Part shown: positions 10,540 through 24,010 of the stretch, piece after piece | Numbering within the stretch: position 1 is the stretch's first letter | Layout: the number at the start of each line of letters is the position of its first letter | Assembly (NCBI RefSeq): GCF_024868665.1 | Contig: NC_079902.1 | Coordinates: 13,172,550 to 13,236,549, forward strand | Direction of reading: 5' to 3' | Length of the DNA stretch: 64,000 nt | Origin: Triplophysa rosa | Taxonomy: Eukaryota > Chordata > Actinopteri > Cypriniformes > Nemacheilidae | Notes under the pieces: generated by a model | What the model saw: only the letters and a program-made list of their open reading frames with translations | The model's database searches: none | Told to the model about the DNA's origin: nothing | Translations under genes and position numbers: made by a program

Positions 10540-13259
10540 CTGCTTAAAGCACAAATCAAACTTCAGACAGGTGTATTTTGAAAGAAAATGATGCAAAATG
10601 ACCAAGTTATCTGACATTAAGGAAAGATGACAGTAAGCATTGCTCTGCATACCAAAGCTCTGCTATGCTGATGTGAACTACTGTATCAATGCATAAAAAC
10701 AAATAGTTAATTAATCAAATTATTGCAATTAAATATCATATGTGCCAACTGTTTCTGTTTTTATTGTAAATAATGTATTCTAATTATGACCAGTCGTGAG
10801 ACCAATGACTATTCACACCCCTATTACATATATAGCCACATAAAAACAGGTATGTCAAGAGGTTTTTAGTTAAATCCCAAAATCTAATGTTCACATAAAA
10901 AGAGTGGAGGTTTGACTTGTGATCCGATAAGGTTCTATACAAACACCTCACCTCAAAAAGGATCTGCATTATAAAAACACAACCCTATGCTGCCAGCACC
11001 AGAACACATCTGAGCTTTATGCTAATGAGAGCTGTCACAACTGTTCATGTGTTAGTTAAAGTGTAAAGTTAGTCAATGCACCTCACCTGGCGCCTCCGGT
11101 GTGACTGACCTTCTGTAACCTATGTATCACTTCTTGCCATCTGTTGGAATGCACCCTGCCACCCAGAGCCCAGTATCGAACACCTCTGCTTTTGAAAAGT
11201 GTTATATATCTAAAATAGCCACCAGTGTTTCTTTATCTATAAATATTGTAATTATATCAGGCCATGCAAATTATGCAGTGTGACTTCTGTGTTCTTAGGG
11301 AAGCTTTGTAGACTGCATTGCATTCTGCTTCCGAAGTTAAAATTGCAAGATTTACAAAGGAAACAATTATGTGCTATTACCTGATCTTTGGAGGACTCCA
11401 AAAAGCGTGAAATGGACTGCCGTGCCATATTTTATGTTACATGTCAGGATAGTCAATAGTCAAGTGCTTATTACTCAGCTAGTGTCGTTTTATTGTGTCA
11501 TTTTCCTGTAGCTTTAGATCGATTTGTCACAATGGTATTTATGACATAGGACAATGGAGAAAAACACATACAATACTTATGCACTAACCAAGCTTCTGCA
11601 ATTCCCTTGTAGTCGTGACATAAGGAATACGATTTCCAGGTCTAAGCTTCCTCTTGTTTCAAGTGAGGTTATAAATAGCACTATTTATTCATATCACACA
11701 TTTAAGCTAAACTCTTATAAATTCACATTTAAGCTAAACTCTTAAAAATTCACAGAGTACGAATCTTAAGACTTCAATATTTTAACAATTTATTTTAAAA
11801 AATGAATCGCTGTCCGGTCTTTTCTCAATGGAGATTATTATCGTTTTTTTTCTGGTTTTACAGCACGCCATGAGCGTATATTAGCATTGTTTCTAGTTTG
11901 CCTTTGGCACCTGAGAAAGAGTGTTTGTACATGAAAGCGGTGGTGCATGACACCAGACTTAACAATTAAGTGAATGGGGATCAATGAGAATGCGAAAAGA
12001 AAAAAATACACTTATGAAAGTTGTATTTTTAGGGGGGGGTTGCCACTTCAATTCATGAAAAAAGCAACATCAAAAATTTTGGAAAGGAGAGAGGAAAATT
12101 GTGTCTTGACAGGCTGGATTTGATCCCAAGTCACCCAAATGTACACCATGGCACAATGTACCACAGCACAGATGCAGACAGCGAGACACTTTCTCCTGCT
12201 CAGTAACGTCTGTCTATAACAACACTCAGCCAGTTTCAGATAAGAGCCTGTTTGAATTTCCCATCCAGCGGCTGCAGCTCGGCAGCCAGGAGCAATGGCT
12301 TATCAAGGTCAGGAGTGCGTGGGGCAGCACTTACAAGCTTTCATCAGTGTTTTATTATACACACAACAGCTGAAAACAGCAGGTATGTTGACTCGCTTAC
12401 AAATAAACACTTGCTGCTGCAGAGTTCTTTTGATAAAGCAATGAGTGAATCATAGTCACAATTCCTTCACTGTTCCCTCGCTGGCATTTCAATAACAAAA
12501 TGAACAAACAAACAAACACCTTGCTCATCTATAAAGAAAACATTATTTTTGTAAGAAAATGTTTCAGAGAGAAACTCAAACATACTGTTTAATATAAGAA
12601 TATAAGAAAAATATTAATATAAGAAAAAGCTGACAAAAGTGCTTACCAAAACATGATATCAATATGTTCATTTTGTTCATTAGGTATTCTACACTGGATG
12701 TGAAAAATCATTGTCAGCGTCTCAGTTGTCCCCTCACTTCATTTAGTTCTGGCTGACCCTGTTAATGCCTCACAGACTGCAGGATAAGATCTTTTGTAGG
12801 TAAACATCATGTAGTGTCAGGTCATTACCAAGACTGCATCTTAATGAGGTCTGGGATACATCGAACACAAGATAAGTGAAGGGTGATATAGCAAATTTTA
12901 GCACTTTTACGAACGCCACGATGAAACAATTTAGTAAAAAATTCTCAATTTCTCAATTTTTTCCTCTGTCAACAACAATAGTTCACAAAGAATCCAAAGC
13001 ATCACTTTCAGTAAGTAGCATAATGCTCAGAATACATTACAAAAGATCTGATTACAATCTAAACAAAATAAAAATATAGGCATCATACAATTGTCAACTT
13101 TGTAAACAGTTAAAGGAAAACTTGGGCATCAAATACTGAATGACTGAGAATCACACACAGATTTTCAAATTGATCCAAACACAACAAACTCACACGGACT
13201 CACAAGCTTCATTAGCAATGTACACAATGTAAAGTTTCCAAACTACTGTACAACTGCAT
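10540..13259. other. No gene seen
   Basis: AT-rich DNA with no supported gene or RNA. All open frames are under 70 codons and unrecognised. A short tandem repeat lies at 11697-11750. Confidence 0.45.
11697..11750. repeat. Two-copy tandem repeat, unit about 26 bp
   Basis: CACATTTAAGCTAAACTCTT occurs twice in succession, each time followed by an ATTCACA-type end. Simple local duplication. Confidence 0.8.
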
Positions 13260-13640
13260 TTAAAGGTCCAGTGTGTAATTTTTGGGAGGATCTTTTGACA
13301 GAAATGCAATATAATATACAGTACATAACTTCAGAGGTGTATAAAGACCTTACATAATAAAGCGTTATGTTTTTATTACCTTAGAATGAGCTATTTCTAT
13401 CATACCACGGGTCCTCTTTCATGGAATTCACCATGTTGTTTCTACAGTAGCCCTAAACGGGCAAACTGCTCTACAGAGCGCGTTCTATAAATACGTCATC
13501 TCCTTTGGCAAAGAAGCGAAAACGTGACAACACGTTTGAGCCACCGTAGTGCTTCAAAAGGGAGTGGTAGAGCGAGTTGTTGGTTGTAATTCGCAACCTC
13601 ACCACTAGATGCCACTAAAATCTCCACATTGCTCCTTTAA
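13260..13640. mobile_element. TTAA-flanked MITE, copy 1
   Basis: The element begins TTAAAGGTCCAGTGTGTAA and ends TTGCTCCTTTAA. Its two ends resemble each other when inverted (AGGTCCAGTGTG and AGGAGCAATGTG), and TTAA is present at both borders. A second copy in the opposite orientation lies at 54519-54877 and a fragment at 62394-62454. No coding capacity. TTAA borders recall piggyBac-type targets, but the termini alone do not prove that superfamily. Confidence 0.65.
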
Positions 13641-13829
13641 TGTGCAACTTGTGAATCCCCTAAATTGTTGCTCTGTGGGAAATTGTAATGATAGACACAG
13701 AGTTCAACGTTCTGCCGCCTCACATGTTTAGCATCCACTATTTTGACCAAAGCAATATTACAGCGACAAAAGACTCATTTCAATTCCATGTCTGTACCCT
13801 GCTCTAAGCTATTTGGTGAATTAATGGCT

Positions 13830-14097
13830 TTTAAAGTGATAGTTTACCCAAAAATGAAAATTCTGTCATCATTTACTCATCCTCTTGTCATTTCAAACCT
13901 GTATGGCTTTCTTGTGAAGAACACAAAAGAAGATATTTTGAAAAATACTGGTAACAACAATGGCGGTACCCATTCACTTTTATTGTATATAGACACGGTG
14001 TTCTGCAGAAGAAAGAGAAAGTCGTACAGGTTTGAAAAGCAAAGAGGGTTAGTAAATGATGACAGAGTTTTCATATTTGGGAGAACTATCCCTTTAA
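13830..14097. mobile_element. Palindromic MITE, near full length
   Basis: Complete copy from TTTAAAGTGATAGTTTACCC to GGGAGAACTATCCCTTTAA. The interior keeps AACACAAAAGAAGATATTTT and ATGATGACAGAGTTTTCAT. Open frames on both strands come from the element and are not genes. Confidence 0.8.
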
Positions 14098-16697
14098 ATA
14101 ATTGTTTTCTTAAACATATGCATGTATTTACACATTTGCACACTGCGCTGTACCCCAAGCACCAAGTCCGAATGTTCCAAGAACTGCAATAAAACCTCCG
14201 TCCTGAGTGGCTAGTTTACAGTAAGCTGTTGTATAACCAAGCGCTGACAGCTGTCAGGACAGCACTGTGTAAAACAAGAGGGCGGCTGATGACGAGGCTT
14301 TAAAAGCTCCAATAAATCAAGTCGGTACGTGACGTCTCGTCTGGTCCTGTGCTGCTGGGGGGACAGGTAATGGATGTGTCTCCTCTAGAAGGCCTAAACC
14401 TCAAAGTCTCCACAGCCTAAAGCTTTTCCAGAGTTGATGAATAATCACAGATGCACACAAGCTAGACAATAAAAGAAAGAAAGGTCCAGAGGACACCTGC
14501 TGCCACTATCTATTTCCCTTTGCTATTCTCCAAGGTTGTAAAAAAAATCAATAAGATAGAAGCAGAAACACACAAAACAGAAAGAAGCAAAAAAAGAAAA
14601 GCAACTCGGCAGTTAAGTGTTTTATTGTCGATTTCTGTGATAAAGGACAAATGTGTAGGTTTTAATCTCTCCGGCTTTGAAGATTAGTGATTCTGTTAAC
14701 TCTAGTGCCGGTTATAGTAATAATCATCATGCTGGCAGGGTTTGCACGACAAATTTTGTTGTTATGATTAACCAAATGCTTAGACTGTTGACCCAGCGCA
14801 GTAATGCAGTAATGAGAAGAGGCCAGTGATGATTTGGGATGTTTCTTTTAATTAGACACTAAATTGCTTTTTACGACGCTGTACAGATGATGCCACTGTC
14901 CCCGAGCAGCCAAACACTCCACGCTTCTCAACGCTGAGGTAATAAAGCCGAGAAATTTTTCAGGAAATCTGTTGCGACCATGTAAAATACTGCAAATCAA
15001 GGAAACCACGATGCCGTGCTTTTTTTAAACACACCGGCAAGTACGGCTACGATACTGATTTGCGACGCTAGCGTGCATTTGCTTTTTGTTCGGCTGGTTA
15101 GAGTCAATTCTACACGACACAAGGTTTCTTTTTTGGAGACATTGTGATATTGCGGAGACGTAAGAATTATCAATTAGCCCAGCGTTACAATCTTCCAGTG
15201 CTCTGCGGAGTGAGAACGAAGCACAGACAGTGAGGCGTTTAAAGGCCCGTGCTCTGTAGTTTGATGGATTCTGGAGGGTTCACAAGTTCAGTGGAATGGG
15301 TCTTATCGCAGACTGCCAGCTGGATGAGGAAGAAATGACTCAATTTAATATCCATCTCAGCTGCGTGATAATAGGCTCTCTCCTGTCATGGGCACGCCGT
15401 CCTCCGCTCATTAACCCCTTGAGGTCTTTGTCTTCTAAAAGAGTTTGGGTTCTTTATATTCTTAGAAAGCTCTGGTACCTCCCATCACTCCTATTTCCAT
15501 TCATGTGCTGACAGATGATAGTTGTTACGGTCGGGAAGAAAGAAGCAGGGACAGAGAAAAGCATTTGGCACGCCTTGTTTTTGTTGTTTTCCAACTGTGG
15601 AACAAATATGCTAATGCTTTAACAATTTTGTTCCCTTTGTTGACCAAAATGCACTTATGTAAATATATCACAAAAAAATTATTAGACTAACATTCTATTT
15701 TATTTATAAGTTTGTGAATATCTTTATTTATTTTTATTTTATATAATGTGACGGAGGAAGGCAGGGTCAAAGTTACAGCTTTTCAACAATCACTGTCTCT
15801 GAACAGGCTTACAAAATAAAGGCTTTATTTTACAGACCAAATGAAATCTTTGAGATCCAATCCACAGTGTAAGTGTGCTGGTGCAATCTGAAAATCAAAA
15901 CACAATTAACGTGGTGAATAATTTGGGGGAAATATCAATGAGACCATCATTGACTTTCTCTTATGAGTATTTGTCTTTGGACAGCACCCCCATTAATCAC
16001 AGGCTGATTTCCATCTGCTCTTTGTATCTGCAGTTCCTGTTTGAGCAACTGATTAAAAATTATTAAAAGTTTGTCATAAACTTTAGATTATATAACAGGT
16101 TATAAATGAATCAACAAATCCCCTCTCTCCTATCCTACATGTTTGCCCTTTAAAGATTTAGGGGTTTGATCAAAGCTGGGAGGGTTAAAGCTCTTCATTC
16201 GCAAATTGACACATCCTTTTAAATTCTCAAATATGTTGTTGTTCACTCGGTCTAAATTAAGCGTTATAACAGTTCAACCCACATTTACACATATTACAAA
16301 TAACATATACACAGAATCTAATAACTGTGGCACATAACAGTATGAACTAAGCTATTTGAGTTGATTCTAGTTCACAAGTAAGAGTACAGAAAAAGAACAA
16401 AACAGTGGAATATCAAACTTTAAAAATGTCCCCTGGTTAGTGTATAGCACCCAAGGACATCATGGATAAATGGCAATAGAAAATAATGAATCCAATCTGC
16501 CTATATGAGTACTGAAATTATTTAACTTTCTCCCCAATTTACATCTAATTTATACAGTTGCCAATTTTATCCACAACTGAGCTACAGGAACCCAGTAATA
16601 ATGTTTTCTTTAACAAATTTTCCAATATATTAAAGCATATATGATGGACACAAATGTACAGCTTAGTGCGAACAAGTCTAGCAAACAACACTTATGC
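14098..16697. other. No gene seen; low-copy, possible conserved non-coding DNA
   Basis: No gene recognised. Positions 14690-15440 match no repeat in the window, have balanced base composition, and carry homeodomain-type cores such as TCTTTTAATTAGACAC and GAATTATCAATTAGCCC. They look like candidate conserved non-coding elements, which is inference. Confidence 0.35.
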
Positions 16698-16862
16698 TGG
16701 GTTCACACCAAACGCGAACAATCTAGTGACACGCCAAATAATGCCTTGCAGGAATTAGGGCTGCTCATTTCGGTTAATTTCCCTAACCGAGAACCGACAC
16801 TCGTTATCCGAGCATTAAACGTTAAGATTTTAATAATAAATTGGAATTAAAAAATACATGCT
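16698..16862. repeat. Fragments of dispersed repeats, including a hAT 5' end
   Basis: CTGGGTTCACACCAAACGCG at about 16698 is a commonly dispersed fish repeat fragment. From 16756, TAGGGCTGCTCATTTCGG and CTAACCGAGAACCGACACTC resemble the left end of a hAT non-autonomous family. No matching right end follows, so it is truncated. Confidence 0.5.
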
Positions 16863-16866
16863 GCCT

Positions 16867-16968
16867 GCGTCTCATTTCGAAGGTTGCGTCCTCCGGAGGT
16901 CGCGTTTGTCCGCCACATACGCCTTCGCATGCGACATCTGGAGGACGCAGACTTCGAAATGAGACACA
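16867..16968. repeat. Imperfect palindrome, about 102 bp
   Basis: GCGTCTCATTTCGAAGGTTG at the left is mirrored on the other strand by GTGTCTCATTTCGAAGTCTG from the right. Inner parts pair through GCGTCCTCC and GGAGGACGC, with a central GCATGC. A small foldback MITE is the likely origin. Confidence 0.7.
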
Positions 16969-17702
16969 GCTACAGTTGACGACGGACCGTGACACGTTTT
17001 TACTTATTCATATTTCATATTTTTTTTAAATAGACTTAAATTCACACTTGACACACATTTCACAGAGCAAGTACGTAGAGAAGAAAACATACAGCATTCT
17101 TCAGTCCTTCTATTAAATATGCTGTTGTATGCATTGCATACTTAGATATATTTCAGCATGACAGTGTGTCAAAGGTGCAACGAATGAATGAGGCCAGTTC
17201 ACATGATGGATAGTTGGTGAAATCAAAATACCGCAGGGCTGTTTTTCCTGACAGGCCAATTCCATGCCACATGTTATTTCTCCAGCCATCTGCCTATTAC
17301 TTCCCATTACACAATGACAACCGGGCTTACATGCAGCAAACATTTTCCTCAAAGATGTTTGATTTAGCTGTGTGGAGGAGTGGGGAGTACGCTGCAGAAT
17401 GTTAGGTAATTCAATGTGTAATTTCAAGTTGCTTTACCATGGGTGGTTCAACTACACACAACACAATCTATGTACTGTATGTGTTCTGCCTGGTAGATGA
17501 ACGCAATGAAATGTCACAATACCACAGGCAATATATACTTACTCATCCGGTTAATTGTATTTTGGTTTATAGACACGTTTAAAGGAGCATGCATACTCAA
17601 CCTCTGTGTCTACTGCATGTGATCCCTTTCAGGGAAGTCTGCGGCTATTGGCATGTTTTACCACAGAGAATATTCCTCTGAATATTTTTGGCTACTGCAA
17701 AA
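16969..17702. other. No gene seen; possible conserved non-coding DNA
   Basis: The 17150-17430 segment is repeat-free and carries a 104-residue minus-strand frame with no recognisable domain. I treat it as non-coding. Confidence 0.35.
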
Positions 17703-19818
17703 GTGTTTCCCCTAAGTTTACTCTATATTTTCTTTGCGGCGGAGGTCCAGACAATAGTTTTATTAATTAATAATATTTAATCAATTGAGCCCAGTCGAAT
17801 ATGTATATAAAAGTGTAATGTTTTATCAGGCCATTTATTTTATATTATGATACCCACAGTATATGGGTTCCATGGCTTTCCATGCCATTCATACTAGAAC
17901 TGATTCTAAATATTCTTTCTGATTAGAACATGGTCCATTATGGAACGCTCTTAACATGCTGATTAATAATGCTATTAATATTATCCATATAATTGATGCT
18001 AAATGTAGATACAAGACGTTATGGTTTATAATCTGTCACAAACCTATATAGCAAGTAAACAGCAGTAAACTGACTGACAGCTAAACATACTTTATTAGAC
18101 TACTGCTGCATCTATGTTACAGTAAAAGTGTCCATTTATTTACCTGCGACGCGTCTTTGGAGGAGAAGCAGCGCTCACAAAGCAAAATATAATCAACATA
18201 AATGTCCCTGAGTGCGCGTGGTGTGTACAGCTCAGTTATGTACGCACTGCTCAATTTAAACTACAGAAATAGTCTGATGTTTTGAATGGTTATTATAACT
18301 TGCGCTGCGGATAGAACGAAGCCAAGCTGGGCGAAAACTGGAAACCGGTCATCCGGTGGTCACTGAACTGTTGCTGCTTGTCAGGGCAGGGCGTGCATCT
18401 TTTCTGTACTAAGACTCGGAGCAGGAGAGCAAATGTTGGCATTTTCCCCACCCTGGGAGCGTTTAAAAACGCAAATATTTTATCTGCTTTTAAGGTGGTT
18501 GACACAACACGCGCTCTCTGCCCCCTGGTGGGAGTGTGCTACCCTGTGCATGTGTGCGCACGTGTCTGTGTGTAACCCAATTAGGGCTGCAGCTATCGAT
18601 TATTTTAGTAATCGAGAATTCTACTGATTTTCCATCGATTAATCGGGTATTCGGATAATAAATACTTTTTCATTATTAAAGAGCAATACTAAATATACAA
18701 GAGAAAATAAGACAGGTCTCTTAAAATGAACAACTAATTTGTTTCCTTTTTAGAAAAATTAACATATTTATTGCTGAAATTGCATACATTAATATCTGTG
18801 AAAACTAAACCCATTCAGTACATTCCATTGCCATATTACATTCAAAATGCAATATAATACAAATGTATAAATAAGAAACATGAATAAAAATAGAAAGAAT
18901 AATTTCAAAGGTAAACAACTAACTTCAGCTTATGCATGATGAATTTAGTTTATCTAAATTAGTTTTAGTTTCTTTTTTCACTATTAAATAGTCATATATT
19001 TGTCCACATAAATTACAGAGTTAACCGGACTTCTCAGGCAGGTCGTCGGAAGACGCTTATTTTTTAGTGTGTTAGCTTCACTCAGTAAAATGTTCTCAGA
19101 GCAACTCTGGAGAGGAAGTTCATGTGATCATGTCCTCATAAAGCGCAGACGCAGACAAATTCATGAGCATCACGCGTGTAGCACGTTAAACTGTGCAGTT
19201 CATTCACTCAGACACGCAGAACAGCCAGATGACATGTGTAAATAACAGGATTCGGCATCAACTAGTCCGAATCTAGTTTTCTGGACTCAATGCAGCCGGA
19301 AAACAAGTTTCACTCGCAAAATAGACTAAAACTAAGTAAAATAGCAGTTCACCATTTCAATAAGCTATCAGTTATTTATCAGCATGAGAAATGCGTGTGA
19401 GCGTGTGAACAGACTAAAGTGCGTTGGTCTCACGGTGAATGCGTGAGAGCCCTGTAACATGTATAGAGTTTAGCGGGCGTTAGTAATAATGGTCTGTGGG
19501 GAAACACAGCACTCCGTGTGCTGTAGTTAAGTGGATTAAACGAGGCTTTGATTTTTGATTTTTTGTATTCGAATTACTCGAGGAATCGTTTAAGCCCTAA
19601 ACCCAATACAGAGAGCAGAGGAGAGTTGTAAACGCGCGACCATGTAGAGACAGAAATGACAAGCCGCCGTGTAAATAAGATAAATAATGCCATTTCATTT
19701 GTTTAATAAAAAACAAGGTACAGACATGTTCTGTGATCTGGCGCTATATAGAAAATAAAATTAACTTGACCTTCAAGGGGGGCGGGGCACCACCATAAGG
19801 TAATGGTAGGGGAAACAC
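17703..19818. mobile_element. Outer repeat with GTGTTTCCCCTA ends, hosting hAT copy A
   Basis: GTGTTTCCCCTA at 17703 is matched in inverse by TAGGGGAAACAC ending at 19818. Subtracting the inserted hAT element leaves about 1.1 kb between these 12-bp ends. CAGTGTTTCCC-like termini are typical of hAT families, but I see no 8-bp duplication, so the outer boundary is tentative. A LINE-like tail (GCGCTATATAGAAAATAAAA) lies at about 19740. Confidence 0.35.
18582..19599. mobile_element. hAT non-autonomous element, copy A
   Basis: The 1,018-bp element has left end TAGGGCTGCAGC and right end GTTTAAGCCCTA. It is flanked by a perfect 8-bp duplication AACCCAAT (18574-18581 and 19600-19607), the hallmark of hAT insertion. 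There is no transposase. It is closely similar along its length to 43436-44482. The interior shares blocks with the element at 39164-41438 (TTTGTCCACATAAATTAC, the GTCGGAAGACGC region and CAGACACGCAGAACAGCCAG). Confidence 0.9.
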
Positions 19819-20033
19819 AGCAGTTGAACATTTCCCCTATTGTTGCAAATCTACTGTGATTATACAGCTGACCCCTGGCTAAATGCAGGTCATTATGGTT
19901 TTATTGGGTTCACTTGTAAGTTGTTTATCAAAAAGCTGTTAGAAAAATATGATGATGTGTGCCAACAAACACCAGTTTCTTCATAACATGAAACATAAAA
20001 TGCTAAAGCAACAATGAAATTTGCAGTCACTTC

Positions 20034-20560
20034 ACATTTACATTTACATTTAGTCATTTAGCAGACGCTTTTATCCAACGCGACATACAAAGTAGGGGAA
20101 AAACAGTAGAAGCAATTTGTGCAACAAAAGTACAATGCATAGGTGCAGTACAACTGGTCTCAGTCAGCCTATCACAGTATACGAAGCTAAGATTTTTATT
20201 TTTTTTCTTTGGGGGGGATAGGAAAGTAAAAAAGAAGTAGAAGACTGTACTAATGGGTCAGATGTTGACGGAAGAGATGTGTTTTTAGCCAATTCTTAAA
20301 GACCGCTACAGAATCCGCTGATCTTGTGGCAAGAGGGAGATCGTTCCAGAGTCGTGGAACACATCCGGAGAAAGTGCGTGAGAGTGATTTTTTCCCTTTG
20401 TGGGACGGCACCACAAGACGTTGTTCGATTGCAGAGCGCAGGGATCGGGCGGGTACATAAGTCTGAATTAGCGAGTGAAGATATGGGGGTGCTGAACCAG
20501 TGTTGGTTTTGTAGGCCAAGAGCAGAGATTTGAATTGGATGCGAGCGACTATAGGGAGCA
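20034..20560 (-). mobile_element. CR1/L2-type LINE, 5'-truncated 3' end
   Basis: On the minus strand, about 100 residues of the reverse transcriptase C-terminus remain in frame (20250 to about 20558). Landmarks are ARIQFKSLLLAYKT, PARSLRS, PRLWNDLPLATRS and FKNWLKTHLF, ending at a stop at 20250. The 3' untranslated part runs left to the tail, which on the plus strand reads CATTTACATTTACATTTAG before TCATTTAGCAGACGCTTTTA. The catalytic reverse-transcriptase motifs and endonuclease are missing, so it is a dead copy. A related shorter copy lies at 40738-41057. Confidence 0.85.
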
Positions 20561-21224
20561 TCAATACATACTGTATACTGTATAATCGTATACAGAGTCA
20601 ATATTTTACAGTAACAATAATATGCAGAACGAATCCTGCACCATACAAACAAATACTGCACAAGTCTGGCTCTTTGCATTTGTCTTTCATCCATATTACC
20701 AATTTCAAGGTACTTTACTTTACTTTATTACCATCTAAAACTCTTGGACACCCAAGCACTTAAAAGCCCTGCAATGTCGTTCATTCCCATCAAACCTCTC
20801 AGCTTTACTCCATCTACAAAACTAAAGTACACAGCTGTTTGTTCACTATAGCTCACCATCTAAATTGAGGCTCACTGCAGACGCAGATGTAAGATGCACT
20901 TTGCTGCATATGTCTGGTGTGATTTATGGGCATCACTTTCAGAATCACTCTGAGAGCTGCCCTCGCCACGCCTGATATCAGCTCCCTGCCTTCTTTACCT
21001 CACAATCTGATTTGCTATTTACAGCTATGAAAAAGTAATGAGATGGATTTGACAGAGCCCTGGTAGTGTGGTGTGTAAACACATTACATGCCTGAGTTTG
21101 TCAATACTTTTTTGTCTGTGGTATTGTGGGATTCAGGATGCTAATAATGGAGTATGTGAGAGTTTGACTGTGTGTTTTAGGAGTTCAACAACATTTTGCT
21201 TCATGCCTTATGTCTGAGAGAAGC
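20561..21224. other. No gene seen
   Basis: No supported gene or repeat apart from AT-rich runs such as TACTTTACTTTACTTTATTA. Confidence 0.4.
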
Positions 21225-22460
21225 AGAGACCTTGTGGATTGAACCATAGACTGTATAAAACATAGTGTGCGTGACGTCACCCGTAGGTTTGAGAAGAGCG
21301 ATTTTGAAGCCTAAAGTGGGCGGAGCAGGTCGTCGACGTCTTGGCAGCGCGTCACTCTCGGATAATCTAATATGGGCAAAGAGGAGGAACATCGGTGGAA
21401 CGGAGGTGCCTGGTTGCTGAAACCACCTGTCACTCAAGTGGCCATGTCCTTAAATTATGCAGAATTTTAAGGCTTAAAATAATTTAAACAGACGAGTTAT
21501 AAAAAAATTCACCCCTCACAGTTGTCCACAGTCATGAAGGACAAAATTAGCTTTATAGACCAAAATATTTTTTTGTACCTTGCTGTAAACATGTTTTTTC
21601 TGCTATAAAGTTTTTAACATGGGGCTCAGTGAGATTCTGCTCTGTTTTGGAGCCAGGGTAGGGTTGCACGGTGTACCGGTGCTACGGTAGCATCGCGATG
21701 CTAAAGCTTCAAAATACCTGCGATCCCTCTCTATTTTTGAAACTGTAGTATCGTAGTACCGTAGGTAATGTTGCATATGCGCATTAATATTCACTTGAAC
21801 ACTTACATCTGCCTTTTTGCGGTGTTTATCTCCTAAATGAATGTGTGTTTTGCATGACTCGGACGAATGATTCTAATTAGCGTTTTGAACGAGTTGGTTA
21901 AATGATTCACCAACTCAGTGTAAAATTGACGCCACCTACTGGCCGTTTTAGTTCTGCATTTAAAGTAAGCCTAATATTTCCCTTCATAAAGACTGCTGTA
22001 TCAATGAAATTTGTTACACATTTTAATTAGTTCCCACGTGAAAAATGATCTAGTGTACTTTAATATTTACTACAGTAAACTACTAAAACTCATAGACACT
22101 AGTGTTTTTGAGTCTTACCATAGTAAAAATAAGTAAACGACAGTATTTGCTACAATTTAACCAATTAGCACAAGTAATACAACAAAATATTAGAGTGCAA
22201 AGTATAATACAGTTTACTATAGTAAATACAAAATGTTTCATCTAAATCTGTGTTTTTTTGTATAGATTTGAATTATGAACAGGGCACAGCATTGTGATGG
22301 TATCGAGATACTTCAGCTGGTATAGTATCGTAAGACATGTTTATGGTACCGTGACAACCCTAGTCTCTAGCGGCCAGTCAATGAATAGCAGTTTAAGTCA
22401 CTTCCGTGTTGGTTTCACGAGAGAGAACAGAAGGATGCCGCTCGGATTGAACCTGAACAG
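21225..22460. repeat. Dispersed repeat split by a hAT-like insertion
   Basis: The left half runs from about 21242 (ACCATAGACTGTATAAAAC, then a GTGACGTCAC core) to 21658. The right half resumes at about 22363 with CTAGCGGCCAGTCAATGAAT and TCACTTCCGTGTTGG. I know both halves as neighbouring parts of one common fish repeat, and the hAT-like insert sits between them. Confidence 0.5.
21659..22362. mobile_element. hAT-like non-autonomous element, 704 bp
   Basis: The left end TAGGGTTGCACGGTGTACCG and the inverse of the right end (TAGGGTTGTCACGGTACC) form inverted termini of hAT type. No transposase is visible. The interior contains many TACAGTA/TACTGTA-like repeats. No clean 8-bp target duplication was found. 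Confidence 0.6.
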
Positions 22461-24010
22461 TGTTTTAGGGAAACGTAAAACATTTGGGGTACTTTTTTTT
22501 TTTTTTTACCAGAAATGCATTTGTGATTTCCAGTCACCCTAAGAAACAACATCACAACTCCCTGTCTACAGAACAGAACATCCAGCCTGATGATTAATTT
22601 GAACAGAAAACGTTGTGCTCTTCTTTATGGTTCTAGCCAGTTCATTTAAGGATAAGTGAAGTCCTGAAATGTTTACTAATGGACTGGAAAGCTTCTGCTG
22701 CTGTAAAGACTTTGTACTAATGGATGCTTTCATTCATTTAGCATCAAGCATTCTTTGAATAGTTAGATAGGGTTCTCTCTCTCTGTTGTTAATGCACAGT
22801 GGAAATAAATAACAGCAAAGAATAGAATGAAACTAATGGATTCATGAAAGAGGTATAGTGTAGCCATACTGCATTTCATCCTGCTTATGGGAGTCGATGA
22901 TATAAAAATACAATCACGTTGCCTTATGAAGAACAACACCTCCACCTCTTTCCTTTCCCTTGAATTCCCAAAATCAATATTTTATGACCAACGACGTTTT
23001 AAAGTACGGTGGCATCAGCAGAGAGGGAGAACTCTCTGGGCTAAACAAAGGAATACGAATGTGCTTTGACAATCAGACAAATCACAAGTGACATTTGACT
23101 TCTGAGGTTCATAAAAGCTGCAGTTTTCTCTTACCAATCCATAAATTTGTGGAGACAACAAACAATTCATCATGTTTTAATCTTCTCGGCACAAAACACA
23201 TACGGAATATTGTTAATGTTTACATGGCAGAAAATAGAGCTGGATGTTTCAAATCATTTTCTAAACCACTGCTACCAACCAAATTCCGCCTTACTGTTAC
23301 GAATGTGTGCGCACAGAATACTGGTGTGTCAACACCTGTCCCCAACCTCGATAAGAAGGTTATAGCATAATGCAAGAATGGGAGTTCAACGACAGCTTTA
23401 GTTCAAAGTCTCTTATTTTTTCCAGTAAATTTACTTGCAGCTTGGTTTCAGTCATTGAACCATGGTTCTCAGTAGAGGTACATTATTATTGTAGGTTCAG
23501 AGAGCATGTGTGTGTGTGTGTGGTTTAGTCTCAAGGATGCACACATAGAACAAACAGCAAGAGCTGCCTCGTATGCAGCGCCAGCGACACCGCATTGTAA
23601 AACTATACTGAACCTGTACGTACGTTTTGTAACTCCGCCCACATGACGTCACCAGTTAACCAGCAGGGGGGTTTATACATTACTATTTCCAATACAGTAC
23701 AATGTAATGTACACTTATAAATAAACAATCTTGCACTGCTTTAATATGGACTTAAGCCTTGTTCAGCAACATCATCATTTTGTAAATTACTCTTATTCTC
23801 CCTTGTGTGTGACCTCATATAAAACCCAACACATCTAGTAACAGGGACTGAATTAATATTTAATAAATGAAATAAGAAAAGACTATACTATAAACATCAT
23901 ATTAGTAATATCAACAAATGATAATTTAAGGAATAACATTAAGTATTATATACCATATTATTTACTATGGTAAAATGTAGTACAATTCGTGAATATAGTG
24001 TTTTATAATA
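22461..24010. other. No gene seen; repeats likely
   Basis: A 14-base poly-T run lies near 22494. A (TG)8 microsatellite is at 23507-23522. A TGACGTCA palindrome at 23644 sits in CACATGACGTCACC, which looks like the terminus of another transposon. The rest is AT-rich with no gene. Confidence 0.4.
23507..23522. repeat. (TG)n microsatellite
   Basis: Eight uninterrupted TG units. Confidence 0.9.
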
